Assembly (NCBI GenBank): GCA_034432755.1
Contig: DAOUBQ010000033.1
Span: forward strand, 25,815 to 89,814
Length of the DNA: 64,000 nt
Direction: 5' to 3'
From: UBA5195 sp034432755
GTDB lineage: Bacteria > Chloroflexota > Anaerolineae > Anaerolineales > Villigracilaceae
The notes under the pieces were generated by a model, which was given only the letters and a program-made list of their open reading frames with translations, was not told where the DNA came from and ran no database searches. The translations under genes and the position numbers were made by a program. Positions 8,638 through 17,785 of this stretch are shown in pieces; the stretch's first letter is position 1; each line of letters starts with the position of its first letter.

Positions 8638-9627
8638 TTATTGCGTTCCACGCATGCGCGGGTCGAGCGCATCACGAAGGCCATCACCCAGGAAAGTGAA
8701 AGCCAACACCACGAGGGCGATACAGATAGCCGGGGCGAGCAAAATCCAGGGTTGGGCGTTGATGGCACTCTGCCCTTCCAACAACAGCCCGCCCCAGGAT
8801 GTGATAAAAACGGCATTTGAATCAGCAGGCGGGCGCAGGCCCAGCCCGAGGTAGCCCAAAATCGCCTCTGTGATAATGAGTCCGGGAATGCGAAACGCTA
8901 CATAAACAATGATGACGCCCAACGTGTTCGGCAATAAATGATGGGTCATAATGCGCGGGGTTTTGACGCCAATCGCGCGGGCTGCTTCGATGAATTCTTT
9001 TTGTTTGAGCGAGAGTACCTGGCCGCGCACCAGGCGTGCAATGCCCACCCAGTTGACGATGGCCAGCGAGACAAACAAGAGGAATAAACCGTTCATGAAT
9101 TGACCAATCCATGTATCGCGCAGTGAAACCATGATGATGATGAAAAACAATAAGTCGGGGAAGGCGTAAATTACATCGGTCAGGCGCATCAACAGGTTAT
9201 CCCAGGTGCCGCCGCTGTAGCCCGCTATCATGCCGATCACTGTCCCAATCAAGACAATAATAAACGTAGGGATAAAGCCCACCACCATGGAAACGCGCGC
9301 GCCAAAAATGACCCGGCTCAGCACATCTCGCCCAAGGGTGTCGGTTCCGAGCAAATGTTCAGGGTTGCTGGCTTTGCCTCCAGCAGTCTCTTTGACCCAG
9401 GCGGGGGGGAGGTACTTTTGTCCACTGGTGATTGCCAGCGGGTCGTGGGGCGCAAGCTGGCGGGCAAAAATAGCAATGAGCATGAAAATAATAATGATAA
9501 TCAGGCCAATGATTGAGGCCTTGTTACGAACCAGCCGCCCAAAGGCTTCTTGGTTGGGAGTTTTTGTTTTGAGGGCCTCGCCAAAATCGGGAATGGCCGG
9601 AGTTTGGACTTGAACCTGTGCAGTCAT
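8638..9627 (-). CDS. OppC-like ABC permease
   Basis: A 329-residue permease of standard layout: a cytoplasmic N-terminus, TM1 at about 38-55, the motif LLGTDTLGRDVLSRVIFGAR near 95-115, four to five further membrane segments, and the EAA loop EAARAIGVKTPRI. The ending GDGLRDALDPRMRG is typical. It follows OppB by 12 bases and ends before a strong terminator. Unlike its homologue at 1203-2567 it has no large extracytoplasmic insert, which makes it a useful internal comparison. Confidence 0.94.
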   Translation of the reverse strand: MTAQVQVQTPAIPDFGEALKTKTPNQEAFGRLVRNKASIIGLIIIIIFMLIAIFARQLAPHDPLAITSGQKYLPPAWVKETAGGKASNPEHLLGTDTLGRDVLSRVIFGARVSMVVGFIPTFIIVLIGTVIGMIAGYSGGTWDNLLMRLTDVIYAFPDLLFFIIIMVSLRDTWIGQFMNGLFLLFVSLAIVNWVGIARLVRGQVLSLKQKEFIEAARAIGVKTPRIMTHHLLPNTLGVIIVYVAFRIPGLIITEAILGYLGLGLRPPADSNAVFITSWGGLLLEGQSAINAQPWILLAPAICIALVVLAFTFLGDGLRDALDPRMRGTQ

Positions 9628-9639
9628 ATTGTTACCTCA

Positions 9640-10653
9640 TTATTCTTCAAGCCGAATGCGTGGGTCAACCAATACATAGAGGAAATCCACGCTCAAATTG
9701 GCCAGGGCAACCAGGATGGCATAAATGAGGGTGGTGCCCATAATCATGGAGTAATCGCGCTGGCTGATGGCCTGCACATAAGCGCGCCCCATGCCCGGAA
9801 AGGCAAACATAGTTTCAATAATGAACGAACCCGTTACCAGACCTGCCAGCGCCGGGCCAAGAATGGTGATAACCGGGATGAGCGCATTTTTAATCATGTG
9901 AACAATTACCACCACGCGCTCAGACAATCCTTTGGCGCGCGCAGTGCGAATGTAATCCATACGCAAGACTTCAAGCATGGATGTGCGCATCAGGCGGGCG
10001 GTGAAAGCCAGGGTGCCGAAACCAAGCACGGTGGCCGGTAAAATCCAAACGCCCATCGAATCCCACGAACGAGGCACAACACTGACCCAATTTAAACCAC
10101 TGGCAAAAATGATAATCAGAAAAATGGCAATGACAAAGTTGGGAACGGAAATCCCAGCGGTGGCAATAAACAGGCTGAGATAATCAATCCAGGTGTTTTG
10201 CTTGAGGGCTGCCACGGTGCCAACCGGAATGCCAACGATAACGGCAATGATCAGTGCCAGCAAGCCCAAACGCAGGGAATAGCCAAAGCGGCTATCGTAC
10301 CAGGGTTTTGGGTTACCCGCCTCGTCATCGGGCGGGCGAAACAAAATGGACTGCACAGGCACGCCGCGCTGGCGATAGGATGGCCCAAAATTTCCACAGG
10401 GCAGGCCGCACACAAATTGGCCTTTGTTATTCCAATCCCCTATCATGTAGGCTACAAACTGCCGCAAGAAGGGTTTATCGAGGCCATAAAACGCTTCTAA
10501 GGATTTGCGCGTGGATTCGTCCACCTGGCGCCGTTCTGCATCGGTATCCCAGGGGCCGCCCGGGGTATTGTGCATCAAGATAAAGGTCACTGCGCCCACA
10601 ACGAAAATGACGGGGATCAGCCAGAGCAGTCGCCGAATGATGTAAGTGGTCAT
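9640..10653 (-). CDS. OppB-like ABC permease
   Basis: A 337-residue permease beginning MTTYIIRRLLWLIPVIF, the classic first segment of this family. A soluble stretch with YGLDKPFLRQF is followed by five more membrane segments, the EAA loop TARAKGLSERVVV, and the C-terminal FLYVLVDPRIRLEE. It is the first permease of the 14.6-8.6 kb operon and is separated from the binding-protein gene by a 77-base gap with a GC-rich stem-loop. Confidence 0.94.
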   Translation of the reverse strand: MTTYIIRRLLWLIPVIFVVGAVTFILMHNTPGGPWDTDAERRQVDESTRKSLEAFYGLDKPFLRQFVAYMIGDWNNKGQFVCGLPCGNFGPSYRQRGVPVQSILFRPPDDEAGNPKPWYDSRFGYSLRLGLLALIIAVIVGIPVGTVAALKQNTWIDYLSLFIATAGISVPNFVIAIFLIIIFASGLNWVSVVPRSWDSMGVWILPATVLGFGTLAFTARLMRTSMLEVLRMDYIRTARAKGLSERVVVIVHMIKNALIPVITILGPALAGLVTGSFIIETMFAFPGMGRAYVQAISQRDYSMIMGTTLIYAILVALANLSVDFLYVLVDPRIRLEE

Positions 10654-10680
10654 CTACAGCCTCAATTGGTTTCAGGATAG

Positions 10681-10711
10681 GGGCTGGCCGCCTGTAACAG
10701 ACGGCCAGCCC
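10681..10711 (-). terminator. GC-rich stem-loop between binding protein and permease
   Basis: A ten-base-pair stem GGGCTGGCCG/CGGCCAGCCC encloses an 11-base loop that itself contains CTG-TAA-CAG. No T run follows on the minus strand, so mRNA 3' end protection or partial attenuation is more likely than full termination. It has the same position as the hairpin at 3730-3753. Confidence 0.5.
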
Positions 10712-10730
10712 AAAAACACACTGATTGGAC

Positions 10731-12530
10731 CTACGGAATCATGCTGGTATCAATGGTGATGGTCCACGGGACGGTATCGCCGGGGAACATGCCATCCTGC
10801 GGGGTGGTCATAATGCCTTTGACCCACGGTTTCACCAGGTAGTGGTTGAGCGTGTTGTAGCCAAAGGCAGCGGGGATGTCGTTGAGCAGGATTTGCTGGG
10901 CCTGCTTGTAGAGTTCCATGCGCTTGACCGGGTCAAGGGTCACATCGGCCTCGTTGACCAGTTTGTCGAACTCTTCGTTCTTATAACCAGGCCGGGAGGC
11001 AAAGGTGGTATCAGAGCGCCAGTACACGCTCAGCCAGTTCTGCGGGTCGGGGTAATCGGCGCACCAGCCGCCGCGCGAAAGGAGCGGGAAGGTGTTGGGG
11101 TCTTTCTGAATGGCAGTGTAGGTGGTGGTATCCACCGGGTCGAGGGCAATATCAACGCCCAGGTGCTTCTTGTAGTTGGCAACCAGCCATTCAGAGCGTA
11201 CGCGATTGCGGGCGGTGTCACCAAAAGCCATCTTGAGGCCCAAAGCGTTCAGTTTTTCGGGCGAGTTAAACTGTTCGTCAGCCGCAGCCAGGGCCGCTTT
11301 GGCGGCTTCGGGGTCAAACTTGAGTGGGCTGTTGGGGTCATATCCAGGATATCCAGGTGGAATCCAGGTCCAGGTGGGCAGGGAAAGGCCGCCATCAACA
11401 TCTTTTACCCAACCTTCGGCATCAAAAGCCAGGGCAAAGGCTTCGCGGACTTTCTTGTCGGTGAATGGATTGGGTTTGTCATTCCAGGTCGGCTGCAGGT
11501 TGAACTGGATTTTGATGGTGCAGGACCCAGCCCACTGTAAGTGCTGAGCCGAGAGGTCAGGATCGGCATTAATCGCATCAAGGTCTTCAGCGGCCGAGGC
11601 AACGACATCAAATTCGTTGTTCTTATATGCCTCAAACGCAACCGCTGAGTCGGTGATGTAAGAATACTCAATGCTATAGGTCGGGACCGTGCCAGCAAAG
11701 TTGGGGTTTGGAACGAACACGCTGCGGACGAAGGGGTCCACCGATTTCCAAATGAAGGGGCCATTGCCGATCTGGTATTTGGAAGAGGTCCACCAGATGT
11801 CGCCACCTGCTTCGATATTTTCCTGCTTGGCCGGATAACCCACCCACAATCCAGCGATGGTTGCAAAGTACGGGGCGGGCTTCGAGAAGGTCAGGGTCAG
11901 GGTATCGCAAGCGGTGTCTTCATAATCAACGCAGTCGGTTCCATCGGCATGCATGGCCTTGACGCCCAGATTGGCTTTGTAGGCTTCGGGGTCGTAATCT
12001 GCCGCCGTGGTATCGGCTGCGCGCCACTCAGGCGCACCGACGATTTCATCGGTGATGGAGGCATATTCGCCCGCAGTGGCAGGGTCAATGTTGCGCTGGA
12101 AGGCGTATTCAAAACGCTTGGCATTCAAGACAGACCCATCGCTGTATTTCAGGTCTTTCTTTAGGGTGAAGACCAGCTGGGTGGCGTCGTCGTTAAACTT
12201 CCAGGATTCAGCCGCGCCGGGGACCGTCTCTAGCTTTTCGTTGAGGGTGGTCAGACCCATGTAAATCAGTTTGAGGTGACCGATTTCTATCACGAAAGAC
12301 GACTTCTGCGGGTCAATAATGTCAGGGTAAGTGCCTGCATTGACGCGCAAGACAGCCGGTTTGGCTTCTTTGACGGGTTCGGGGGTTACTTCGACAATCT
12401 GCACTTGGGGGGTGCCTTCAACGATGACCGTTTGGACAATGGTCTGTGGAGTAGCAGCTGGCGAGCCGCAAGCGGCCAGCACCATGCTCGCCACAACCAG
12501 GAGTCCGAAAACAACTGACAACTTACGCAT
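10731..12530 (-). CDS. Oligopeptide-type substrate-binding lipoprotein (SBP_bac_5)
   Basis: A 599-residue lipoprotein with lipobox LAAC (residues 18-21) and a short linker. The normal order of landmarks is present: an N-terminal YPDIIDPQKSS region, LKYSDGSVLNAKRF near 130, GNGPFIWKS, KVREAFALAFDAEGW, and the C-terminal RMELYKQAQQILLNDIP helix. GGWCADYPDPQNW near 475 resembles peptide-binding OppA proteins. It lies between OppF and OppB and should be the dedicated receptor of this transporter. Peptide specificity is probable but not proven by sequence. Confidence 0.93.
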   Translation of the reverse strand: MRKLSVVFGLLVVASMVLAACGSPAATPQTIVQTVIVEGTPQVQIVEVTPEPVKEAKPAVLRVNAGTYPDIIDPQKSSFVIEIGHLKLIYMGLTTLNEKLETVPGAAESWKFNDDATQLVFTLKKDLKYSDGSVLNAKRFEYAFQRNIDPATAGEYASITDEIVGAPEWRAADTTAADYDPEAYKANLGVKAMHADGTDCVDYEDTACDTLTLTFSKPAPYFATIAGLWVGYPAKQENIEAGGDIWWTSSKYQIGNGPFIWKSVDPFVRSVFVPNPNFAGTVPTYSIEYSYITDSAVAFEAYKNNEFDVVASAAEDLDAINADPDLSAQHLQWAGSCTIKIQFNLQPTWNDKPNPFTDKKVREAFALAFDAEGWVKDVDGGLSLPTWTWIPPGYPGYDPNSPLKFDPEAAKAALAAADEQFNSPEKLNALGLKMAFGDTARNRVRSEWLVANYKKHLGVDIALDPVDTTTYTAIQKDPNTFPLLSRGGWCADYPDPQNWLSVYWRSDTTFASRPGYKNEEFDKLVNEADVTLDPVKRMELYKQAQQILLNDIPAAFGYNTLNHYLVKPWVKGIMTTPQDGMFPGDTVPWTITIDTSMIP

Positions 12531-12604
12531 AGTTTCTTCTCCTCTGTTAAGAATTTTGGTTTGGATAGATGGGTGGTCAATCTAGAAACTCGGTTGGTTT
12601 GAAC

Positions 12605-12616
12605 AATCACCTCCTT
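12605..12616 (-). promoter_or_regulatory. orphan perfect Shine-Dalgarno in the lipoprotein leader
   Basis: AAGGAGGTGATT is a full-length complement of the 16S rRNA tail. It lies 75 bases upstream of the ATG at 12530 and is not followed by a start codon at workable spacing. Flanking TTGGTTT and AAACCAA could pair and display it in a loop of about 30 bases. The other transporter's binding-protein leader carries the same kind of element. Confidence 0.45.
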
Positions 12617-12629
12617 ATCTTTTTTAGAT

Positions 12630-13598
12630 TTAAACCAAGTGACAGGCTACAAAGTGGCCTGCAGCAACTTCACGAAATTCGGGTTTTTGTTCAGCACAGA
12701 TTTGTTTTGCAATCGGGCAGCGCGTGCGGAAGCGGCAGCCCGAAGGCGGATTGACCGGGGAGGGGACATCTCCCTCAAGCAAAATGCGCTGACGGGTTGT
12801 CTCAATAACAGGGTCTGGAATAGGAACCGCAGAAAGCAAAGCCTGGGTGTAGGGGTGCAAGGGATTGACATGCAGCTCTTCGCTGTTGGTTAGTTCAACA
12901 ATAACGCCCAAATACATCACCGCAATGCGATTGCTGATGTGGCGCACCATTGAAAGGTCATGCGCAATGAACAGGTAGGTGAGACCAAATTCTTTCTGCA
13001 AATCCTCCAGCAGATTAACCACTTGGGCCTGAATGGAAACATCTAAAGCCGAAATGGGCTCATCACAAACGATAAAAGAGGGTTGCAAAGCCAGGGCGCG
13101 CGCAATTCCCACGCGCTGACGCTGACCGCCCGAAAATTCATGTGGATAACGCGAAGCAAAAGCCGGGCTTAAGCGCACCAGTTCCAAAAGTTGCGCCACC
13201 CGCTCTTTAATTTCCTTTTCGTTTGCCAGGCCATGCACCAGCAGTGGCTCGCCAATAATCTCTTGAATGGTCATGCGCGGGTTGAGGCTGGCATACGGGT
13301 CCTGGAAGATAATTTGCATCTTGCGGCGCATCCGGCGCAGGTCTTCGCCATCCAGTTGCACCAGGTCAACGCCTTCAAAGAGAACCTTGCCCGAAGTGGG
13401 GCGATACAGTTGCAAAACCGCGCGCCCGGTGGTTGACTTGCCACAGCCCGATTCACCAACCAAACCCAAAGTTTCGCCCTGCTGAACCGTGAAAGAAATC
13501 CCGTCCACAGCGTGGACGGCGCCGACCTGCTTTTGGAATAACCCCCGGCGAATAGGAAAGTGCTTGACAAGGTTTTCAACGCGCAAGATTTCGGTCAT
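12630..13598 (-). CDS. oppF: ABC transporter ATPase, OppF/DppF type
   Basis: A 322-residue ATPase. Walker A GESGCGKSTTGRA, signature FSGGQRQRVGIARAL, Walker B FIVCDEPISALD, H-loop FIAHD, and the oligo_HPY tail with NPLHPYTQALLSA and GCRFRTRCPIAKQIC. The Q-R-Q-R signature and STTGRA loop are the hallmarks of OppF rather than OppD. I chose the ATG at 13598, which sits one base past the upstream TAA and matches the family N-terminus MTEILRVENL. A longer frame adds 14 unlikely residues. Confidence 0.93.
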   Translation of the reverse strand: MTEILRVENLVKHFPIRRGLFQKQVGAVHAVDGISFTVQQGETLGLVGESGCGKSTTGRAVLQLYRPTSGKVLFEGVDLVQLDGEDLRRMRRKMQIIFQDPYASLNPRMTIQEIIGEPLLVHGLANEKEIKERVAQLLELVRLSPAFASRYPHEFSGGQRQRVGIARALALQPSFIVCDEPISALDVSIQAQVVNLLEDLQKEFGLTYLFIAHDLSMVRHISNRIAVMYLGVIVELTNSEELHVNPLHPYTQALLSAVPIPDPVIETTRQRILLEGDVPSPVNPPSGCRFRTRCPIAKQICAEQKPEFREVAAGHFVACHLV

Positions 13599-13599
13599 A

Positions 13600-14592
13600 T
13601 TAGCGAGCCTTTCCAGTTTTGATATCAACCCAGCAAGCAACCCGATGATTTTCGCTGATGTTTATTAAAACAGGATTCTCCTTCCAACAACGCTCCATCA
13701 CCCATTTACAGCGCGGAGCAAAGGGGCAGAAGGTTGGTTTTTTGTACAAAACCGGCGGCAAACCGTCAATTGAATCCAGCCGCTGACCCACCGATTCAGA
13801 ATCCAGGCGCGGCAGGCTGCCCAGCAAACCACTGGTATAGGGGTGGCTCGGATTCGCGTACAAATCCTTCACCAGCGCTTCTTCGATAATGAACCCGCCA
13901 TACATCACCAGGACGCGCTGCGCCAGGCGGGCCACCACGCCCAGGTCATGCGTAATCCAGATGATGGCCATGCCCAGTTCATCGCGCAGGCGTTTGACCA
14001 AATCCACAATCTGGGCCTGGATGGTGACATCAAGCGCAGTGGTTGGCTCATCCGCAATCAGGATTTGCGGGTTGCAAGCCAGCGCCATGGCAATCATCAC
14101 GCGCTGACGCATGCCACCGGAAAATTGATGAGGATAATCTTTCAAACGGTCTTTGGCCTTGGGAATGCCCACCATCTCCAGCAATTCAGCCGCGCGATTA
14201 ACCGCCTGGGCGTGGGTCATGCCCAGGTGCAGTTCAAGGGGTTCGGTCAACTGGCGTTCGAGCGTGAGGACCGGGTTGAGCGAGGTCATCGGGTCTTGAA
14301 AGACCATCGCAATTTGCGCGCCGCGCACATGGCGGACCTCTTCAGAAGATAAGGAAAGCAAGTCTTTTCCATGAAAAAAGGCTTTTCCGGCTACGATTTT
14401 CCCCGGTGGAACCGGAACCAGGCGCATGACCGAAAGCATAGTCACACTCTTACCGCAGCCAGATTCGCCTACTACGGCGAGCGTTTCCCCCTCGTTCAAA
14501 CCAAAAGAAACCCCATTGACAGCATGAATGGTGCCATCTGGAGTACGAAATTGAACCTCCAGGTCGCGGACATCGAGCAGCGGTTCGGGCAT
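13600..14592 (-). CDS. oppD: ABC transporter ATPase, OppD/DppD type
   Basis: A 330-residue ATPase, first gene of its operon. Walker A GESGCGKSVTMLSVM, signature FSGGMRQRVMIAMAL, Walker B LIADEPTTALD, H-loop WITHD, C-terminal oligo_HPY with Cys positions CPFAPRCKWVMERC. The M-R-Q-R signature marks the OppD partner. AAAGGA lies 9 bases before the ATG, and a good promoter lies 70-100 bases upstream. It forms the ATPase heterodimer with the OppF gene one base downstream. Confidence 0.93.
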   Translation of the reverse strand: MPEPLLDVRDLEVQFRTPDGTIHAVNGVSFGLNEGETLAVVGESGCGKSVTMLSVMRLVPVPPGKIVAGKAFFHGKDLLSLSSEEVRHVRGAQIAMVFQDPMTSLNPVLTLERQLTEPLELHLGMTHAQAVNRAAELLEMVGIPKAKDRLKDYPHQFSGGMRQRVMIAMALACNPQILIADEPTTALDVTIQAQIVDLVKRLRDELGMAIIWITHDLGVVARLAQRVLVMYGGFIIEEALVKDLYANPSHPYTSGLLGSLPRLDSESVGQRLDSIDGLPPVLYKKPTFCPFAPRCKWVMERCWKENPVLINISENHRVACWVDIKTGKAR

Positions 14593-14661
14593 CTGCGTTA
14601 TCCTTTTATAATTTTGTATTTACTCGGTGCGACATTTTCCATAATCGCAGCGTGCAGTAGA

Positions 14662-14691
14662 ATTATACTCTGCAACTCTCTCGATAGTCAA
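14662..14691 (-). promoter_or_regulatory. sigma70-type promoter of the first peptide-transporter operon
   Basis: TTGACT (14686-14691) and TATAAT (14662-14667) with an 18-base spacer on the minus strand, 70 bases before the OppD ATG. Confidence 0.75.
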
Positions 14692-14764
14692 TTACGCTTT
14701 TGGGGAATGGGGTCATAGCGCCTGGCCGCTGTCGCCTGGCAAGACGCGCGGGGAACGACATAAA

Positions 14765-15940
14765 TTACCCGTAGCGCTGCATAAACTTCTCCATGCGCCG
14801 CAGGGCTTCTTCGATTTTTTCGTAGGCGGTGGCATACGAACAGCGCACAAAGCCCTCGCCGCCTGCCCCAAAGGCGCTGCCCGGCACAACGGCTACATGC
14901 TGCTCATGGAGCAGTTTCTCGGCAAAGGCCTCTTCGTCCATGCCTGAGGCGCGGATATTGGGAAAGGCATAGAACGCGCCGCGCGGCTCGAAGGTGGTCA
15001 GACCGAGCCGATTCAGCCCGCTTACAATCAATTTGCGGCGGCGGTCATACTCGGCCACCATTTCATCCACGTAAGGATCGGCTTTCAGGGCTTCGATGGC
15101 GGCATCCTGGGCAGTGGTAGGCGCGGACATGATGGTGTATTGGTGAACGCGCAGCATCCACTTCAAAATTTCTGCCGGGGCGGCGGCAAAACCGATGCGC
15201 CAACCGGTCATGGCATGGCTCTTAGAAAACCCGCCCAACAGCACGGTGCGCGCCTTGATTTCCTCGCCCAATGAGGGGAAGCAGACATGCTTGAAGCCGT
15301 ATACCAGCCGGTCGTAGATTTCATCTGAGACCACGATCAGGTCGTGTTCGATGGCAATTCTGGCAATTTCCACCAGGGTTTCGCGCTCGGCAACCGCCCC
15401 AGTCGGGTTGCTGGGGTAGCCAATGAAGATGACTTTGGTGCGCGGGGTGATGTGCTTGCGCACTTCATCGGGGTCCACCTGAAAATTGTTCTCCATTCGG
15501 CTGGGAATTTCCACCGGCACGCCGCCCGCCAGGTACACTTCGGCTTGGTAAGCGACGAAGCACGGAGTCGGAATAATCACCTCGTCACCGGGGTCGAGCA
15601 GGGCGGTAAAGGCCAGGTAGAGCGCTTCTGAAACGCCAACCGTGACAATGATTTCGTTGACCGGGTCATATTTGACGCCATACAAGCGTTCCAGATTCTC
15701 GGCAATGCCCTGGCGCAATTCCAATTTACCAGCGTTGGATGTGTAATGGGTCTCGCCGGCTTGCAAGGAGCGGGTTCCGGCTTGCAAAATCGGCTGGGGG
15801 GTGATGAAATCTGGCTCGCCAATCCCCAGCGAGATGACATCCTTCATCGTGGCGGCAATATCGAAAAACTTGCGAATGCCCGATGGCTTGAGCGCAGCCA
15901 CCCGCCTTGAGATATATTTTGTTGTTTCAATACCTGCCAT
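14765..15940 (-). CDS. PLP-dependent aminotransferase, class I/II
   Basis: A 391-residue fold-type I aminotransferase of the aspartate/aromatic group. The PLP lysine is in GGFSKSHAMTGWRIGF at about residue 240. The N-terminal ISLGIGEPDF, the YPSNPTGAV loop (cofactor ring stacking and Asn contact), SDEIYDRLVY (Asp for the pyridine nitrogen) and the C-terminal FVRCSYA with the carboxylate-binding Arg are all present. I chose the ATG at 15940 because AGGAGG lies five bases upstream; seven extra residues would precede it otherwise. Exact amino donor unknown. It stands alone between a terminator and the next operon's promoter. Confidence 0.92.
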   Translation of the reverse strand: MAGIETTKYISRRVAALKPSGIRKFFDIAATMKDVISLGIGEPDFITPQPILQAGTRSLQAGETHYTSNAGKLELRQGIAENLERLYGVKYDPVNEIIVTVGVSEALYLAFTALLDPGDEVIIPTPCFVAYQAEVYLAGGVPVEIPSRMENNFQVDPDEVRKHITPRTKVIFIGYPSNPTGAVAERETLVEIARIAIEHDLIVVSDEIYDRLVYGFKHVCFPSLGEEIKARTVLLGGFSKSHAMTGWRIGFAAAPAEILKWMLRVHQYTIMSAPTTAQDAAIEALKADPYVDEMVAEYDRRRKLIVSGLNRLGLTTFEPRGAFYAFPNIRASGMDEEAFAEKLLHEQHVAVVPGSAFGAGGEGFVRCSYATAYEKIEEALRRMEKFMQRYG

Positions 15941-16049
15941 TGCGCCTCCTGAACTGAACAAATGTAAAATGATCCCAAATTCAAATTGCTTTTCGGGATG
16001 TTGTGGCGGAATGAACTCTGTGCCACAGCCTATTGTACGAGTTTATGGG

Positions 16050-16082
16050 AAAAAATACAGGGCAAGATGACATCTTGCCCTG
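16050..16082 (-). terminator. intrinsic terminator after the nucleotidyltransferase gene
   Basis: CAGGGCAAGATG pairs with CATCTTGCCCTG (16058-16082), followed on the minus strand by TATTTTTT. It ends the nucleotidyltransferase/methyltransferase transcript. Confidence 0.85.
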
Positions 16083-16093
16083 CAACGAAAATC

Positions 16094-17104
16094 TTATAGT
16101 TGGATGCTGGAGTTATCGCCAATGTTGACGCTGGCCGCACGCCCTTTAATGCGAGCATGTCTGCCGACAAATGAACCATCCAACACCGAATCGGTTACAA
16201 TAGCGCCATCATCCAGGATGCTGTTGCGCAACACACAGCCTGAAACCTCACAATCGGCGCCAATCGAAACATTTGGTCCCACAGCCGAATCTTTCAATTT
16301 GGCCGATGGATGCACAAAAACCGGCGGAATGACGGTGATGTTGGGGCGTTTGGCGGATTCTCCAGAATTATCGCTGCCGTGTTCGAGCATGTATTGGTTC
16401 GTTTCGAGCGTGGCCTCAATGGTGCCAGTATCCAGCCAGACCTCCACGCTGTGGGTACGCATCCGCGCGCCGTAATCGAGCATGATATTGATGGCATCGG
16501 CCAGGAAATACTCGCCTTTGAGCGCAATCCCGCGCTTCATTTGCTCGTTGATGGCAGCGACCAGTTCCTCGCCCTTTTTGAAGTAATAACAACCCACTAG
16601 GGCCAGGTTATTTTCCATTGACTGCGGTTTTTCAATGAGCCGAGAGATGCAGCCATCCTTCACTTCCGCCACGCCAAAGCGGCGCGGGTCGGGGACGGCC
16701 TTGACCCAGGCCACCCCGTCGCATTCTTCATCGGCCAGAAACGAGAAATCCGTCTCCAACAAGGTATCCGAAAACACCATGAGGGTCGGCCCGTGCAGGT
16801 GATGACGCGCCAGCCACAGGGCATGACTTTGCCCCTTCATTTCCTCTTGCACAACATAATGCGCGGTGACATGGGGATAATGCTTTTGCACATAAACAGG
16901 AATTTGCTCCCCCAGGAACGGCCCGATGATGAAAATATACTCGGTATTTTCCGGGTTTGGCACGGTCTTGAACATGTCCATCAGGTGGTCAAAGGAGGTT
17001 TTCCCAGCCACGCTGACCAGCGGCTTGGGCTTGCTCCAGGTATGCGGGCGCATGCGCGTCCCCCAGCCCGCCATGGGAATGATAATTTTCAGCGTGTCTG
17101 TCAC
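16094..17104 (-). CDS. Sugar-1-phosphate nucleotidyltransferase with C-terminal beta-helix
   Basis: A 336-residue enzyme that makes an NDP-sugar from NTP and sugar-1-phosphate. The N-terminal GT-A-like domain has the signature IIPMAGWGTRMRPHTWSKPK, with the catalytic Arg and Lys, and a later LIEKPQ. The C-terminal third carries hexapeptide left-handed beta-helix repeats (VGPNVSIGADCEVSGCVLRNS). I chose the GTG at 17104, with AGGAG eight bases upstream. Longer starts would overlap the upstream gene. Nucleotide and sugar cannot be assigned; glucose-1-phosphate with UTP or dTTP is the commonest case. Confidence 0.88.
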   Translation of the reverse strand: MTDTLKIIIPMAGWGTRMRPHTWSKPKPLVSVAGKTSFDHLMDMFKTVPNPENTEYIFIIGPFLGEQIPVYVQKHYPHVTAHYVVQEEMKGQSHALWLARHHLHGPTLMVFSDTLLETDFSFLADEECDGVAWVKAVPDPRRFGVAEVKDGCISRLIEKPQSMENNLALVGCYYFKKGEELVAAINEQMKRGIALKGEYFLADAINIMLDYGARMRTHSVEVWLDTGTIEATLETNQYMLEHGSDNSGESAKRPNITVIPPVFVHPSAKLKDSAVGPNVSIGADCEVSGCVLRNSILDDGAIVTDSVLDGSFVGRHARIKGRAASVNIGDNSSIQL

Positions 17105-17126
17105 AAACGGAACTCCTGTTTTGGGT

Positions 17127-17717
17127 TTAACATTTTCGGCAAACCAGCAGCCCTTTGCCGAGCGGCACAATCAAGACATCTACGCGCGGGTCCTGGTAGG
17201 CGCGGTGCAGGTAAAGCGAGAGCTGCTGGGTCTGGCTCAGGGCGCTGTTGGCAATCAGCATCCCACCCGGAACCAGGTTGGGGATGATATGCTCATAACA
17301 ATCGAGATAAACATCCTTTTCGGCATCCATGAAGATGAACGCCGTCGGAGGAAAGCGCGAGATGTGGTTCCGCACGTCACCGTGAATGACTTTGACGATC
17401 GAATCCACGCCGGCTTCGGCAAAGGTTTTTTGGGCCATCAGCACTTTCGCTTCTTGAATTTCAAATGTCATCAGTTTATCGCCACGCTGCATGCAGGCCA
17501 GCGAAAGCCACAGACCCGAATACCCGCCGCTGGTGCCAATGTCGAACACCATCCCTTTGGGAGCGTTGGCGCATAGCAGAGCAATGAACTTGCCAACTTC
17601 GGGCGGCACTTGAGCCAAACGCTGCTCTTTAGGCAGGTTCCCCAGCCGTTCCACTGCGTCACGCGCTTCCAGGTCACGCATACATTCTTGGATTTGTAAG
17701 GGAATGTTATGGAACAT
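17127..17717 (-). CDS. Class I SAM-dependent O-methyltransferase
   Basis: A 196-residue enzyme of the caffeoyl-CoA O-methyltransferase type (methyltransf_3). FDIGTSGGYSGLWLSLA is the SAM-binding loop, MTFEIQE the acidic residue after beta-2, FIFMDAEKDVYLDCYEHI the metal-binding and catalytic stretch, and LVPGGMLIANSAL the later conserved motif. GGAGG sits five bases before the ATG at 17717. It lies 22 bases upstream of the nucleotidyltransferase, so the two are probably co-transcribed. Methyl acceptor unknown. Confidence 0.87.
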   Translation of the reverse strand: MFHNIPLQIQECMRDLEARDAVERLGNLPKEQRLAQVPPEVGKFIALLCANAPKGMVFDIGTSGGYSGLWLSLACMQRGDKLMTFEIQEAKVLMAQKTFAEAGVDSIVKVIHGDVRNHISRFPPTAFIFMDAEKDVYLDCYEHIIPNLVPGGMLIANSALSQTQQLSLYLHRAYQDPRVDVLIVPLGKGLLVCRKC

Positions 17718-17785
17718 CAATCCTCCGTAAGGCAAACGTCCTGGCCATGTGAGACAAAAATCTTGCTAATGATGACCCGTTTTGC

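Noticed and set aside
10725..11540. A 271-codon plus-strand frame
   Set aside because: Antisense to the oligopeptide-binding lipoprotein; no start signal.
17105..17170. N-terminal extension of the nucleotidyltransferase
   Set aside because: It would overlap the methyltransferase gene; the GTG at 17104 has AGGAG upstream and matches the family start.
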